Shown in pieces: positions 11,346-22,080 of a stretch of 64,000 bases of DNA. Source of the stretch: Viola odorata (Eukaryota > Streptophyta > Magnoliopsida > Malpighiales > Violaceae); contig OY829537.1 of the NCBI GenBank assembly GCA_963691705.1, positions 62,162,304 through 62,226,303 on the forward strand, read 5' to 3'. Below the pieces are notes generated by a model that worked only from the letters and a program-made list of their open reading frames with translations, did no database searches and was not told where the DNA came from. Within the stretch, counting starts at the first letter, position 1. Each line of letters opens with the position of its first letter. Position numbers and translations under genes: made by a program.

Positions 11346-12534
11346 ACCCTCCTTCATCGAGAAAAAGGTCCGATTTTGGCAAACAGAAAGCATTGCCTCC
11401 TCTCCATTTTCCTATACTCCTAAACCCCATTCGCTCACCCTCATTCCCGTTCCTCGCCGTCGTCCACCGGCAGCAGCACCACTGTAAGCGTTTCTTCCTC
11501 TTGTTTTTCTTTAAATTTCATTTAAAGTTCGGCTAATTAATTAATCACTAAAACCTGCTGCAATCACCTTATTTTCAGTCTAATTTCACCATGCTAACGT
11601 CTATTTAAATTATCGTTGCTTAAGTTAATTGCTTGGTTAATTAATGTAAATACGCATTGCTTCTTTTCCTTCAAAAATCTTGCTGTTTTCGTTGCCGTTT
11701 GCTTGTTGTGATCGCATGTTTGCATTGGGGGAAGGAAGAGGGTTCGTTCGGATCAAGAACTAGGCGAATTGGTCGCCTGGTTCGTCACCTCCGTCGCCGG
11801 CAGTGGCGCCGGTGACGAGAGGTTGAAGATGATGATCACGGGCCAAGTGGCCCTTCGCGAAAAATGAGAGAAAGGTGATGGGCTTGGCCCATCACCATTT
11901 AAATTAATTCCCTTGGGCCAGGAATTGTTCCTGGCCCATTTCTCCAAATTTTAAGCTGGGCCCAGCCCATTTGTGCTATTTATTCGAGTCTTCGATTCGT
12001 TATTTTTTTACGTAAAATGCTCACATGTTTCGTATAATCATTCTTCATGATATGTGCTATTTTTCCTATATTTTTTTACATGGGTTGTTTAGTTCACTTT
12101 TTTGTAAAATATTTCGTATGCTCATTCTTGCGTCAACTTGTATATTTAATCGTTTTTACGTATACGTGAAATGCTTATTGCTTATCGTGATATTTATTTT
12201 TATGCTATTTAACTTCAGTCATTTATATTTAGCAATTTAAATTCAGTCATTTAAATTACCGCCTATATGGTCGGTTGTCATTTAATTTTCCGCAAATTAT
12301 CAACCGCTTTTCATTTTCGTAAATATTCAACTGCTTTAATTTTTTGCAAACTGCTGGAAATCCTTCCGCAAATTATCAACTGTTTAAATTCTTCGCACTT
12401 TAATTTTCCGCAATTTACTTTCGGCAATTTAAATTCAATACCGCCTACATGGTCGGTCGCATTTCAATTTTCGTAAATATTCAACCGCTTTAATTTTTCG
12501 CAAACTGCTGGAAATCCTTCCGCAAATTATCAAC

Positions 12535-12670
12535 TGTTTAATTTTCCGCACTCTAATTTTCCGCACTTTAATTTTTCGCACTTTAATTTTCCGCACTTTA
12601 ATTTTCCGCACTTTAATTTTCCGTATTTTACTTTTCCGCACTTTACTCTTCTGCACTTTAATTTTTCGCA
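12535..12670 (+). repeat. 15-bp tandem array CACTTTAATTTTCCG in LTR
   Basis: About nine units of CACTTTAATTTTCCG with single-base changes. On the opposite strand the array produces an apparent KIRKIKV-repeat reading frame, which I do not regard as a gene. Confidence 0.9.
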
Positions 12671-12940
12671 ATTTACTTTCGGCAATTTAAATTCAATATA
12701 CCGCCTATATGGTCGGTCGCATTTTAATTCTCGTAAATATTCAACTGCTTTAATTTTTTGCAAACTGCTGGAAATTCTTCCGCAAATATCAACTGTTTAT
12801 TTTCAGCAAATATCCAACTGCTCATTCTCTGCATTATCAACCTGTTTTATTTTCTGCAAATCATCAAACTTTTTTCATTTGTAAATCGTCAACTACATTT
12901 AATTTTTCTGCACTCAGCATTTAACTTCTCGTATGCTTAA

Positions 12941-13680
12941 AATCAATCATTTTTCGCATGCAATCAACTCAGCATTTAACTTCTCGTATGCTTAAAATCA
13001 ATCATTTTTCGCATGCAATCAACGTAGCATTTAAATTCTTGTATGCTTAAAATCCATCATTTTTCGCATGCAATCCACGCCGCATTTAAATTCTCGTATG
13101 CTTAAAATCCATCATTTTTCGCATGCAATACACGTAGCATCTAACTTCTCGTATGCTTAAAATCAATCATTTTTCGCATGCAATCAACTCAACATTTAAC
13201 TTCTCATATGCTTAAAATCAATCATTTTTCGCATGCAATCAACGTAGCATTTAAATTCTCGTATGCTTAAAATCCATCATTTTTCGCATGCAATCAACGT
13301 AGCATTTAAATTCTCGTATGCGTAAAATCAATCATTTTTCGCATGCAATCAACCTAGCATTTAAATTCTCGTATGCGTAAAATCAATCATTTTTCGCATG
13401 CAATCAACCTAGCATCTAAATTCTCGTATGCTTAAAATCAATCATTTTTCGCATGCAATCAACCCAGCATTAAATTCTCGTATGCGTTAAATCAATCATT
13501 TTTCGCATGCAATCAACTCAGCATTTAATTCTCGTATGCGTTAAATCCATCATTTTTCGCATGCAATCAACTCAGCATTTAATTTTCATATGCGTTAAAT
13601 CCATCATTTTTCGCATGCAATCAACTCAGCATTTAGTTTTCGTATGCGTTAAATCCATCATTTCTCGCGTACAGTCAATT
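12941..13680 (+). repeat. 55-bp satellite-like array in LTR (element A)
   Basis: About 13-14 head-to-tail copies of a unit that includes CTCGTATGCTTAAAATC, then CATTTTTCGCATGCAATCAA and the variable AACGTAGCATTTAAATT. The 3' LTR of element B has only about five copies (36060-36340), which accounts for much of the LTR length difference. Confidence 0.95.
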
Positions 13681-14588
13681 GTCGTTTAAATTTTTGCACT
13701 CATAAAATTGCCTATTTATTTCTCGAGCTATCTCTAACACTCTCATTTTGTAGGTTTTAATTTCAAGCTTCGCTCGCAAGTACGCCTTTCGTTCCTTTTT
13801 ACTTATTCAACGCTTTTCGCAAATATCCATCGTACGCATGATATATAGAACTGCTAGAATTAAAATCAACCCACATGAACAACGTGTTTAAAGAGTTGCT
13901 TAAAATTCCATGTTCATATGATTTTAAATTCTTGCTTGTATTGACTGCATGTACATGGGGACTTTTGATCCCACACCAGTTTTCCATTTCAAAAATCCAT
14001 CATTTAAATTTGTACTCTGTTAGCAATCCATGATAGGATCACGTAGTAATTAATTTAATCATGCATGGCCCGATGATGAAAAAAGAGGGCGCTCATTCAG
14101 TCTTACGGAAATTTCAGTCCCATTACGTTGCCGTCAGGAATAATCAATTGATCTTGATAAACGGTAATCCCGTCCGAAATATCTTTTTATTATTCCTGAA
14201 CGGTCACGATCATAGAAAAGACTAAAGTGACGATTCCTCTAAGGGTCCCCTTTTTCAAAATGCATTTTTCAAACATCTTTTTAAACACCTCTCTCATCAA
14301 CCGGTAACCATTTTCGGATGTGACTCGGGTGCCTAACACCTTCCCGAGACCATAATACGACCCCGAACCTTTGTCTGGGGTCCAGACCCTTTTTTTTGTG
14401 CCTTTAGTTTTTTACTTATTATATTTCCTATGCCATGACGATTAGGGTTCCCTAAGCCTAGCAACCAAATTAGGGTGGCGACTTCATTGAATGTTGCTAG
14501 GCGTCCCTTTACGCCGAGCATCTGAAGGTCTCAAATTTCGTTGCACACACGTGAATTACCTTTTTTGTAATTTTCGTGGGGCGCGACA

Positions 14589-15629
14589 CACACCAAGTGT
14601 GTTCCTCACTTCTCTCCCTATGGCATAATCACTCAATTTGTTTTTATTATCCTCTCCTTTTGATCTCTCAATGCCACTCTCAGCATGCTTACTCTTTTTG
14701 TGCGAATGTTTACACTCACCCTCTGCATGCTTACTCTTTTCATATGAATGTTTTGCTCTCTCGCACTCACCCTCTGCATGCTTACTCTTTTCATGCGAAT
14801 GTTGAAGGCCCACACACTCAGTTTCACTTTCTTTATTTTTGACACTCAATCCTTTTTTTTTCTCTCTCGGTTCTCTTGGTGATCTCATATTCAGCATAAG
14901 CTTTCACAAGTCGCTTTTGCTCCTCATCTTTCACCTTTGACTTAGTAGGCATGATACTAGGATAAGGAGACCTCTTCTTCCTTTGCTTCTCTATGTTGAT
15001 CGCCTTTTTTAACATATCATCTAAGTAGAAGAACTCAATGTACTTTAGTGGATCCGTTATCTCATGTTGAGGCCTTCGAAGAATCTTGCCATCGTCACCC
15101 TTTTGGCCTCCTAGACTTATTCTCTCTCCAAAGCAATCTCCATCTCATTAAAGTACTCTTCAACGCTCTTATTTCCTTGTGTTAAGGTCTGCAACCTTTG
15201 GTAAAGTTCACGGCTAAAGTGCGAAGGAACAAAATGATGCCTTATGATCCTCTTCATTTCTTCCCAATTTTGAATCGGAAAACCTCCTAAGGACGTTCGC
15301 ATGTGATTGAATTGATCCCACCAGTTAACCACATACCCACTAAGCGCAGCTGATGCTAACTTTACTTTCTTCCTTTTCGAATAATTATGGCAGCGAAAGA
15401 TAGATTGTACATCTCGCTCCCAATCCAAGTAAGCACTCGGACTACACACTGCTGCAAAAGGCAGAAGTCTTATTTCTTTACTCCCTAGGTTCTCACTTTC
15501 GTTATATGTCTCGGCCATAGCCCTCAAACCAACCGAGATCTTCCTCCTTTCACACCTATCATACTGCCATTGCCTCAGATAGGCATCATCCTCATAATCT
15601 CGCCTCTCGGACCATTGCGTCTAAGACAT
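14589..15629 (-). pseudogene. gag: Gag-like gene of element F, interrupted
   Basis: The predicted ATG is at 15627-15629 with a stop two codons later, shared with element E. Downstream, 15527-15117 reads as a retrotransposon Gag domain (LDWERDVQSIF, YVVNWWDQF, FSRELYQRLQTLTQGNKSVEEYF). The frame then breaks near 15117. From about 14845 to 14640 it reads a repeated motif HSHEKSKHAEGEC, three to four times, rich in His, Lys and Ser. The gene is cut at 14589 by element A. The domain is recognisable; the product is not intact. Confidence 0.8.
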
Positions 15630-15687
15630 TCTGTAATTCCTATAAATTCATAACACTAGCAAACAAATGTAAAATTTGTACTAAACC

Positions 15688-15707
15688 TAGCACTCCCTCA
15701 CGTGTTT
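15688..15707 (-). promoter_or_regulatory. Conserved leader block upstream of gag (element F)
   Basis: The minus strand reads AAACACGTGAGGGAGTGCTA, containing the palindrome CACGTG. The identical 20-mer is found upstream of gag in element E (24631-24650) and element C (49909-49928), although surrounding leader sequence differs. A packaging, splicing or translation signal is possible. Confidence 0.6.
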
Positions 15708-16319
15708 ACTCTTGTGTTTGAAACTCTCTAATGCACTCATAAGTTCACTCAAAATAACAAGTAGAGTAGAAGGCAATTTCAAGGAATCAAAGAAAGCTCA
15801 AATTGACTCGAAAGGACTCAAACAATTCCAACTTTCAGTTTTGATTTTAATTATGCAATTGCACCTTCAACTTCAATTTGCTTGTTTTTATTTTGCTATG
15901 CTTCAAACACTTCAATTATTTTTGTGTTTGATAGAATACAACTTTATTTTGATGTTGTTGTTTCTCTTTTTCTTTTTCTTTTTTGTTTTTTTGTTTTTTG
16001 TATTGACTCTTTTGTTGACAGAAAACACAGTTTAGTAAATCAGGTACAACTTTTGACTCCGGCATCCGAATCCCTTGATTCTTTTTGATTAGGATTCCTA
16101 ACAGACACAACTTTCCAACGAGACCTCTTATACTGAAATCGGACTTCCATAGCTATATATTGAAATAAAATTTCGACACTGACACACATGTAACGAACCA
16201 AGCACACAAGGAAATCGGTTTTTGAATAGAGTAGAAGAAGAAACCGATTCCAGCAAAGAAAACTTGAAAGAATTAAAGGTACTTACCAATATTTGAACGC
16301 CTTAAGCTCCGCTACCAAC

Positions 16320-16662
16320 TAATACGATCCTAGTTGCGTAGGATGGGTAGCACGTAATTCTGATCGTTGTTCAAAGACAGATTTCGATGCGGAATAATTA
16401 ACTTGACTCGTGCGAATGTAGACTACCTCGCCAACTGAATGCTAAGATCTCTAGTAGATTTCATGTCAAGGGTCTTGTGTTAGATTCTTAGGTCTAGACT
16501 CGATTAGGTGAGAATCAAACTAAGACAAACGACACAATAATGCAATTGCAAGGATTTACTTGTATGCAACTCAAGTATTGCGGACTCAAGAAGAACAAGT
16601 GTTCAGCACTTGAACAATGGGCAAATATTGAAGAACAAAGGTTCTAAAATTATCAAATAAAA
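16320..16662 (-). repeat. Partial 5' LTR of element F
   Basis: The minus strand matches the 3' two-thirds of the element E LTR, ending GTATTA followed by the primer site GTTGGTAGCGGAGC. The LTR is cut at about 16662; beyond it stands a related LTR fragment in the opposite direction. Confidence 0.8.
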
Positions 16663-17138
16663 TCCAAACTATGGCCCGATGATGTGTACGCGAGACAATA
16701 TACGACTTAAGGTGTCGGCCCAAACCATGGCCCGATGATGGAGAACTCGACATGGGCTGCTGGAATGTATTTAAATATATTTATATTTACTTTAATTAGT
16801 TAATTAGTTAATTGATTAATTAGTTAATTAAGTTATTTTCTTTAATTAGAACTCCTACTTCTATTCCTATTAGGGTTTGGTTGTAAACTCTATATAATGA
16901 GCCGCTTGGCCTCCTTATTCAGTTGGCTTTTATTTGATAATTTCAGAACCTTTGTTCTTCAATATTTGCACATTGTTCAAGTGCTGAACACTTGTTCTTC
17001 TTGAGTCCGCAATACTTGAGTTGCATACAAGTAAATCCTTGGAATTGCATTATTGTGTCATTTGTCTTAGTTTGATTCTCACCTAGTCGAGTCTAGACCT
17101 AAGAATCTGACACAAGACCCTTGACATGAAATCGACTA
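16663..17138 (+). repeat. Inverted LTR fragment of the E/F family
   Basis: From GTGTACGCGAGAC at 16684 the plus strand matches the element E LTR from 23296 on, including the TATA-like CTATATAATGAG, until ATCGACTA at 17138. The 21 bp at 16663-16683 are a displaced duplicate of an internal LTR motif (ATGGCCCGATGATG). With 16320-16662 it forms a head-to-head inverted repeat. Confidence 0.8.
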
Positions 17139-17280
17139 AAAATGACGCGGAATATTAAAATAAATAGTCGAAGATAAAAAATTGACAGAAATTTGACTTA
17201 GACGGGCTAATGACGTGATAAACGATAAAATACATAAAAGTTGTGACGAAAATCCAAATTCGGGTAGCAACAGTAGTAAG
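17139..17280. other. Unassigned spacer with LTR-end-like motif
   Basis: No gene. The motif AAATTCGGGTAGCAACAG near 17255-17272 resembles the U3 end of the A/B family LTR in reverse (AAATTCGGGTACCAACAG in element B), so this may be a worn LTR edge. Confidence 0.35.
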
Positions 17281-17900
17281 AACTAACATGAGGCTATAGA
17301 GTAAAGTTGACAACTAGTTCAGAGTCATCACGTCGAACTGGTCCAACCTAACTAGGGAAATTCATCAACTAGGGTAGTGCCTCGAACGTACTGAGTGTCT
17401 CGCCCTAGGTGTGTCTTTTCTCTACTCAATAGGCCTCTGAGTATTGCTCCCATAAACGTACCTTAGGAGATGGCAGAGTGTCAAGGTTACCTCATAAACG
17501 TACCTTGAGGTAACTTCTCGTACGAAGAAAAATAGGGGGCCCAAGCGTACCTGGCCCCTATAGCATACCTATGACATAGGAATGTAATACATCTACACTA
17601 ATGAGCCTCTGCTAGGATCTTCTCCCATATGATTTTACATCTTTATTTACCTACTTTATTTAGTTTAATATTAGCTTAATCAACAATTCTCTTAACCCCC
17701 CCTCCCCCTTTGTTACTGTTTTGGTTTGTTCACTTGAGTTATACACCATAGACAACTTCTACCCCTAGTCCCTATATTCGACCCTATTGCTACTATACAC
17801 AATTTATTGTGCACTTGATAGCAGGTTTATTCTTATTATTTTTTACGGCTTCGACAATCGGTTACTGGTCCACCGCTCTTGCTTGACCGGTGGACCACTC
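17281..17900 (+). repeat. LTR-like relic related to 19373-20120
   Basis: This stretch aligns by eye with the second half of the insertion at 18401-20162. Both have AACTAAC(A/G)TGAGGC, CCCATAAACGTACC or CCCATAAGCGTACC, TATAGCA...CTATG, a pyrimidine-rich middle, a C-run, and TTCGACCCT followed by an AT-rich end with TTGTGCA. These resemble the U5 side of plant gypsy LTRs. It holds no gene. Confidence 0.5.
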
Positions 17901-18400
17901 TAGACTCAGAATCAGCCACAACGGCTATTTTGAGTTCGTGACCGGTGCACCCCAAGAAGCTCATGAATTAAACCATTTTTAATAGGGGTGAATACAACAG
18001 TGATGAGTTCAAAGCCTATTGTGTAGAACATGGAATTAGAATGATAAAGACTATTCCCGACACACCGCAACAGAATGGAGTTGCTGAGCGAATGAATAGG
18101 ACTTTGAATGAGAGAGCCAAGAGTATGAGGATACATGCAGGATTTCCAAAGATGTTTTGGGCAGATGCAGTTAGTACAATGACATATCTCATTAACAGAG
18201 GACCCTTAGTCCCTTTGGGGTTCAAGATTCCAGAGGAAGAGTGGCAAGAAAAAGAGGTAAATCTCTCACACCTGAGAGTTTTTGGCTGTGTTTCTTATGT
18301 GCGAGTTAAAGATTCTGATAGGGATAAGCTTGATCCTAAAGAAAAGAAGGTTACTTTTATTGGCTACGGTTCAGATGAGATGGGGTACCATTTCTGGGAT

Positions 18401-20162
18401 TGATATGGTGTCTTTTTATGCATATTTTTCCTCTTTCAAGTCCAATTTCACTCTTGATGCTGCTAATTTGCCTTGTTTTCCAACTATTTTGCAGATCTGG
18501 ACTAAAGGGAGAAACTCGCTGAAAAGCGCGCCATTTGGATGCATTTCTCCAGACCTCTCATCGTCGAGCCCTAGACGCCATTTTTGTCGTCGAGACCTAG
18601 ACGCCTCTATACCGTCTAGACCTGGATGAGCTACTGAAGATATCTTACGTCCAGGCCTATACGCATGCACGTGCATGTTTCTTCTCGGATGACGCTTGAC
18701 CAAAGATGCCAAAGAGATTCCAGAATATTCCCTAGCTAAGTCGTCTTGCCCTAGAAGATATCTTACGTCTTGCCCTAGATGACGCTCCTCGTCTAGGCTG
18801 ACGCTTGACAAAAGATGCCAGAAATATTCTAGCGGGATTCTATGCAATATTCCCTCTGCCAGCTGTCAAGGACGCCCCTTCCTTCCTTCCTCCCCAACCA
18901 GTTGTCCTATTTTGTCCCCTTGTGGGATTGTCTTGTATATAAACCTTAGTTTATAGGGTTTTAGAGGAGCTTTTCCTTTTTTTAGGGTTTTGAATCATTG
19001 TAGCCATTTTTCTCTCTCTCTCTAACTTTGGGATCTGTTCCCTTCTTATTTTTCCAGATTTTGGCCGGAGCTTTGAAGCTCCGGCCGGTTTTAATTAAGT
19101 GCTCTAGATTTTCATTTTCATCTGCACCTCTTCTCTGTTTACGTTGATTTCTCCATCTATTTTGTGTTTGATTCTTAGCATGATTGGCTAAGTTTCTAGT
19201 CTTGGCAGGGGTGTTTTAAGGATTGCAAGAGGATAGTTGGGAGGTCAAAGTGCTCTTAAAACGTTTTCATTATTGTATCCGCTTTCTTGCCATTTTATTG
19301 TCATTTCGTGTGAGATTTGTTGGTAGTTTGATCATCTATTTGCATGTTTCTCTTGAATATTGTCATTTCCATGGTAATAACTAACGTGAGGCCATGGAAT
19401 AGAGTAGGCACCTAGCCTAGAGTCGCCATGTCGTTTGGTCCAATCTGGCTAGGGCAAGAAACCGGTTAGGGCAGACTTCTCAGTGTCTAGCCCTAGACGT
19501 GTCTTCTCTCCACTTCACGGGCTTGCGTGTCTGACCCATAAGCGTACCTTGGGCGCAGTGTCACGGCCACTCCCATAAGCGTACCTTGGGAGTGACTTCT
19601 CTTAAGAAGAGAAGTAGGGGATCCACGTGAAAACATGATTCGTATAGCACGTCTATGGCGTGAAAATAGTCTATCCTTGCACCAATGACCGACTAGACCT
19701 CGACGCAATCCACCGTCTACCCCTGCTAAGATTTCCCCTTTACCTGATTTATTGTCTCTACCTGTTTCGTTATTTCCTTCTTATTTGATATTCTATCTCT
19801 TCTTGTTTTAATTTCTTCTTTGCTATATCTGTCTGTCTGCACCGTTTGTTTATTTGTCTGCACCGCTTTTATTATTATTCTTCTATTTTTTTATCATTTT
19901 CATTTTATTTACGTTTTCTGAACCGATATCAACTGCCATCGTTGGTTAGGCTCGTCTAACCAACCAAACCCCCCCCCAGATTTACTTTTCTGTCTAGTGC
20001 ATTTTCTTTCTGATCATACATCTAGGGCAAGATTAAATCTAGTGTTTCATTTCCCTGTGGTTCGACCCTGACTTGTCGCTATATACATTAATTTGTGCAT
20101 CTAGCCTATCAGGATTATTTATATTACTTTTGACGCGCGTTTCGATGGCGCGTCAAATTTTG
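18401..20162 (+). mobile_element. 1.76 kb LTR-like insertion in the copia relic
   Basis: The copia frame reads ...GYHFWD up to 18400 and continues at 20165 without loss. GGGAT occurs at 18396-18400 and at 20163-20167, so the insertion made a 5-bp duplication. It starts TGATATGGTG, has a TATA box (TATATAAA, 18936-18943) and a leader-like tract, and ends beyond a 10-bp perfect inverted repeat (TTTGACGCGC 20129-20138, GCGCGTCAAA 20148-20157). TGGCGCGTCA...TTTTGGGGA at its end recalls the primer site of Athila-type gypsy elements. It is probably a solo or truncated LTR, but the 3' end is not the usual CA. Confidence 0.55.
20129..20157. repeat. Inverted repeat near the end of the insertion
   Basis: TTTGACGCGC and GCGCGTCAAA form a perfect 10-bp stem around a 9-base loop. 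Confidence 0.85.
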
Positions 20163-22003
20163 GGGATGCATTGAGCAGGAAAGTCATTAGAAGCAGAGAT
20201 GTCACCTTCAATAAGAATGCAGTGTATAAGGATAAGCTTGCGGCAGATTCTAAAACTACAAAGAAATAAGAAATTAAAGAGCAGATTGTGTCAGAAGACA
20301 TTACAGAGGATGTTCTTGCAGGGGACAGTGGGAGTTTGACAAATAGAGATGCTGAGGAGGTAGTCCCAGTTGCCCCAGATGTTGCAGTAAGAACAAATAG
20401 AGTTTTGCGACCGCCACAAAGATACTCTCCTTCAACTTATTACTTGTTTTTGACTGAGGATGGTGAGCCTGAGAGTTATTCAGAGGCAATGCAGATGGAT
20501 GAGTCAGTTCAGTGGGACCTAGCCATGAATGAGGAGATGAGTTCGCTTGAGAAGAATGAGACTTGGTCGTTGACTAAGTTACCAGTAGGAAAGAAGGCTT
20601 TGCAAAATAAATGGGTGTTCAAGATTAAAGAAGAACTTGATGGCAGCAAGAGATACAAGGCAAGGTTAGTAGTGAAAGGTTTTCAGTAGGAAAAGGGCAT
20701 TGACTACAATGAGATTTTTTCTCCGGTTGTCAAGATGACTACTATCAGACTTATTTTGGGTATCGTGGCTGCAGAGGAATTACATCTAGAGCAACTAGAT
20801 GTGAAGACCGCGTTCTTACATGGTGATCTTGAGGAGGATATCTACATGATATAGCCAGAGGGATTTCCAGTAGCTGGGAAAGAGGACATGGTTTGCAAGC
20901 TGAAAAAGAGCTTGTATGGTTTGAAGCAAGCACAGATAGTGGTACTTGAAGTTTGACAGCTTTATGATGAGGAGTGGGTACACGAGGAGTACTATGGATC
21001 ATTGTTGCTATGTTAAGCAATTTGATTCATCTTATATTATATTGCTGTTGTATGTTGATGACATGTTAATTGCAGGATCTGACATGAGGGAAATCAACAA
21101 GTTGAAGAGACAGATGTCTCTAGATTTTGAGATGAAAGATTTGGGTCCCTCAAAGTAGATACTTGGTACGAGCATCATCAGAGATAGAAGTGAAGGTACT
21201 CTGAAATTATCGCAAGAGAAGTACATTGGGAAGGTGTTAAATAAGTTTAACCTCCAAGATGTGAAGATCAGAAGTAAGCCTTTGGGAGCCCACTTCAATC
21301 TCACAAAGAAGCAGTCACCTCAAACAAATGAAGACAAGGAAGAAATGGCTAATGTTCCGTATGCATTTGTAGTTGGTAGTTTGATGTATGCTATGGTGTG
21401 CACGAGATTAGACATTGCTCATGCAGTGGGAGTTGTAGTAGATTCATGTCTAATCCTGGGAGAGAGCATTGGGAGGCGGTTAAGTGGCTGCTACGCTACT
21501 TGAAAGGTACCTCTAAGGTTGCATTATGTTTCCGCAGGAAAGATGTAATCTTGGAAGGATTCACTGATGTAGATTTGGGTGGTTGTGAGGATACAAGAAA
21601 AAGTACTATGAGATATACTTTCACTTTGGGTGGCACAACAGTTAGTTGGATGTCTCGACTTCAAAAGAGTGTTGCTCTTTCAACCACGGAAGCAGAGTAC
21701 ATGGCTATTTCAGAAGCCAGCAAGGAAATGATTTGGTTGAAGAATTTTCTTGAGGAGTTGGGCAAGAAACAGGAAGACAACGCTCTGTACAGCGACAGTC
21801 AGAGTGTCATTCATCTTGAGAAGAATCCTGTGTTTCTCGCTAGGACAAAACACATCTAGTTGAGATATCACTTTATCAGGGAGTTGATTTGTGATGGTAC
21901 TTTGTCCTTGAAGAAAATCCTTGGTTCAAGGAATCCAGCAGATATGCTAACCAAGGTGGTTACTAATGAAAAGTTGAAGTTTTGCATAGCTTCAACTAGC
22001 TAG

Positions 22004-22080
22004 ACCGATACCACGTTAATCCCTTGTCTTGTTTATTGTCGTTTATCTTTCTCAATCTAGGTTATCTTTTGGTCTCCTAC
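22004..22080. other. Short spacer after the copia relic
   Basis: AT-rich; possibly the copia polypurine tract and LTR edge, but no boundary motif could be confirmed. Confidence 0.3.

Larger units (their letters stand above)
1..14588 (+). mobile_element. Element A: Tat/Ogre-like Ty3/gypsy retrotransposon, 5' end outside window
   Basis: The order is gag, protease, intron, RT, RNase H, second RNase H, integrase, long non-coding stretch, polypurine tract and 3' LTR. Two RNase H domains, an intron between protease and RT, and a multi-kilobase LTR are together typical of the Ogre/Tat lineage. The window opens inside gag, so the 5' LTR and primer site are missing. The LTR ends in GCGCGACA at 14588 and is followed by CACAC, the probable right target duplication. 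The host is gag-only element F: sequence matching element E around 25715 breaks off exactly at 14589. Several stops and one frameshift make this copy inactive by itself. Element B (35148-54364) is a second, more degraded copy of the same family in the opposite direction. Confidence 0.93.
10416..14588 (+). repeat. 3' LTR of element A (4,173 bp)
   Basis: The LTR starts TGTTAATACCCGAATTTTGA and ends GGGCGCGACA. Both ends match the ends of the element B LTR at 35148-38608, which fixes the boundaries. A TATA box at 11332 puts transcription start near 11365, leaving about 950 bp of U3 and more than 3 kb of R-U5, which is unusually long. Inside are a perfect palindrome (11103-11148), three copies of a ~190-250 bp block marked by ACCGCCTA(T/C)ATGGTCGGT, a 15-bp array and a 55-bp satellite-like array. 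No coding capacity is apparent. Confidence 0.9.
14589..16662 (-). mobile_element. Element F: gag-only LTR retrotransposon, 5' portion
   Basis: On the minus strand this is a 5' LTR (16662-16320), a primer site and a gag-like region ending abruptly at 14589, where element A is inserted. It matches element E (23290-25735, +) closely and element C (45963-51490) more distantly. The rest of its gag and the 3' LTR must lie left of the window. No pol motif is present in any family member seen here. Confidence 0.85.
17955..22003 (+). pseudogene. Ty1/copia polyprotein relic (integrase, RT, RNase H)
   Basis: 17990-18400 reads copia integrase (GEYNSDEFKAYCVEHGI, then PQQNGVAERMNRTL and LRVFGC). The frame is split by an insertion at 18401-20162 and resumes as SRKVIRSRDVTF. 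RT follows from about 20480 ([31 protein letters not shown]) with YVDD at 21051-21062. RNase H follows to about 21860 (STTEAEYMAISEASKE) and the tail includes NPADMLTK near 21940. Stops occur at 20687, about 20852 and about 21158, with frame changes near 20930 and 21460. Integrase before RT identifies copia; the motifs look closest to the Tork/Tnt1 group. Gag, protease and both LTRs were not recognised. Confidence 0.9.

Noticed and set aside
11108..11536. 142-residue frame in the element A LTR
   Set aside because: Overlaps the palindrome, TATA box and leader; Pro/Ser-rich without a domain; no equivalent in B.
12435..12763. Minus-strand frames with KIRKIKVRKIKV-type repeats
   Set aside because: They are translations of a 15-bp tandem array in the LTR; another frame of the same array is also open.
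14589..14593. CACAC as the proven target duplication of element A
   Set aside because: Only the right side is in the window, so it stays probable, not confirmed.
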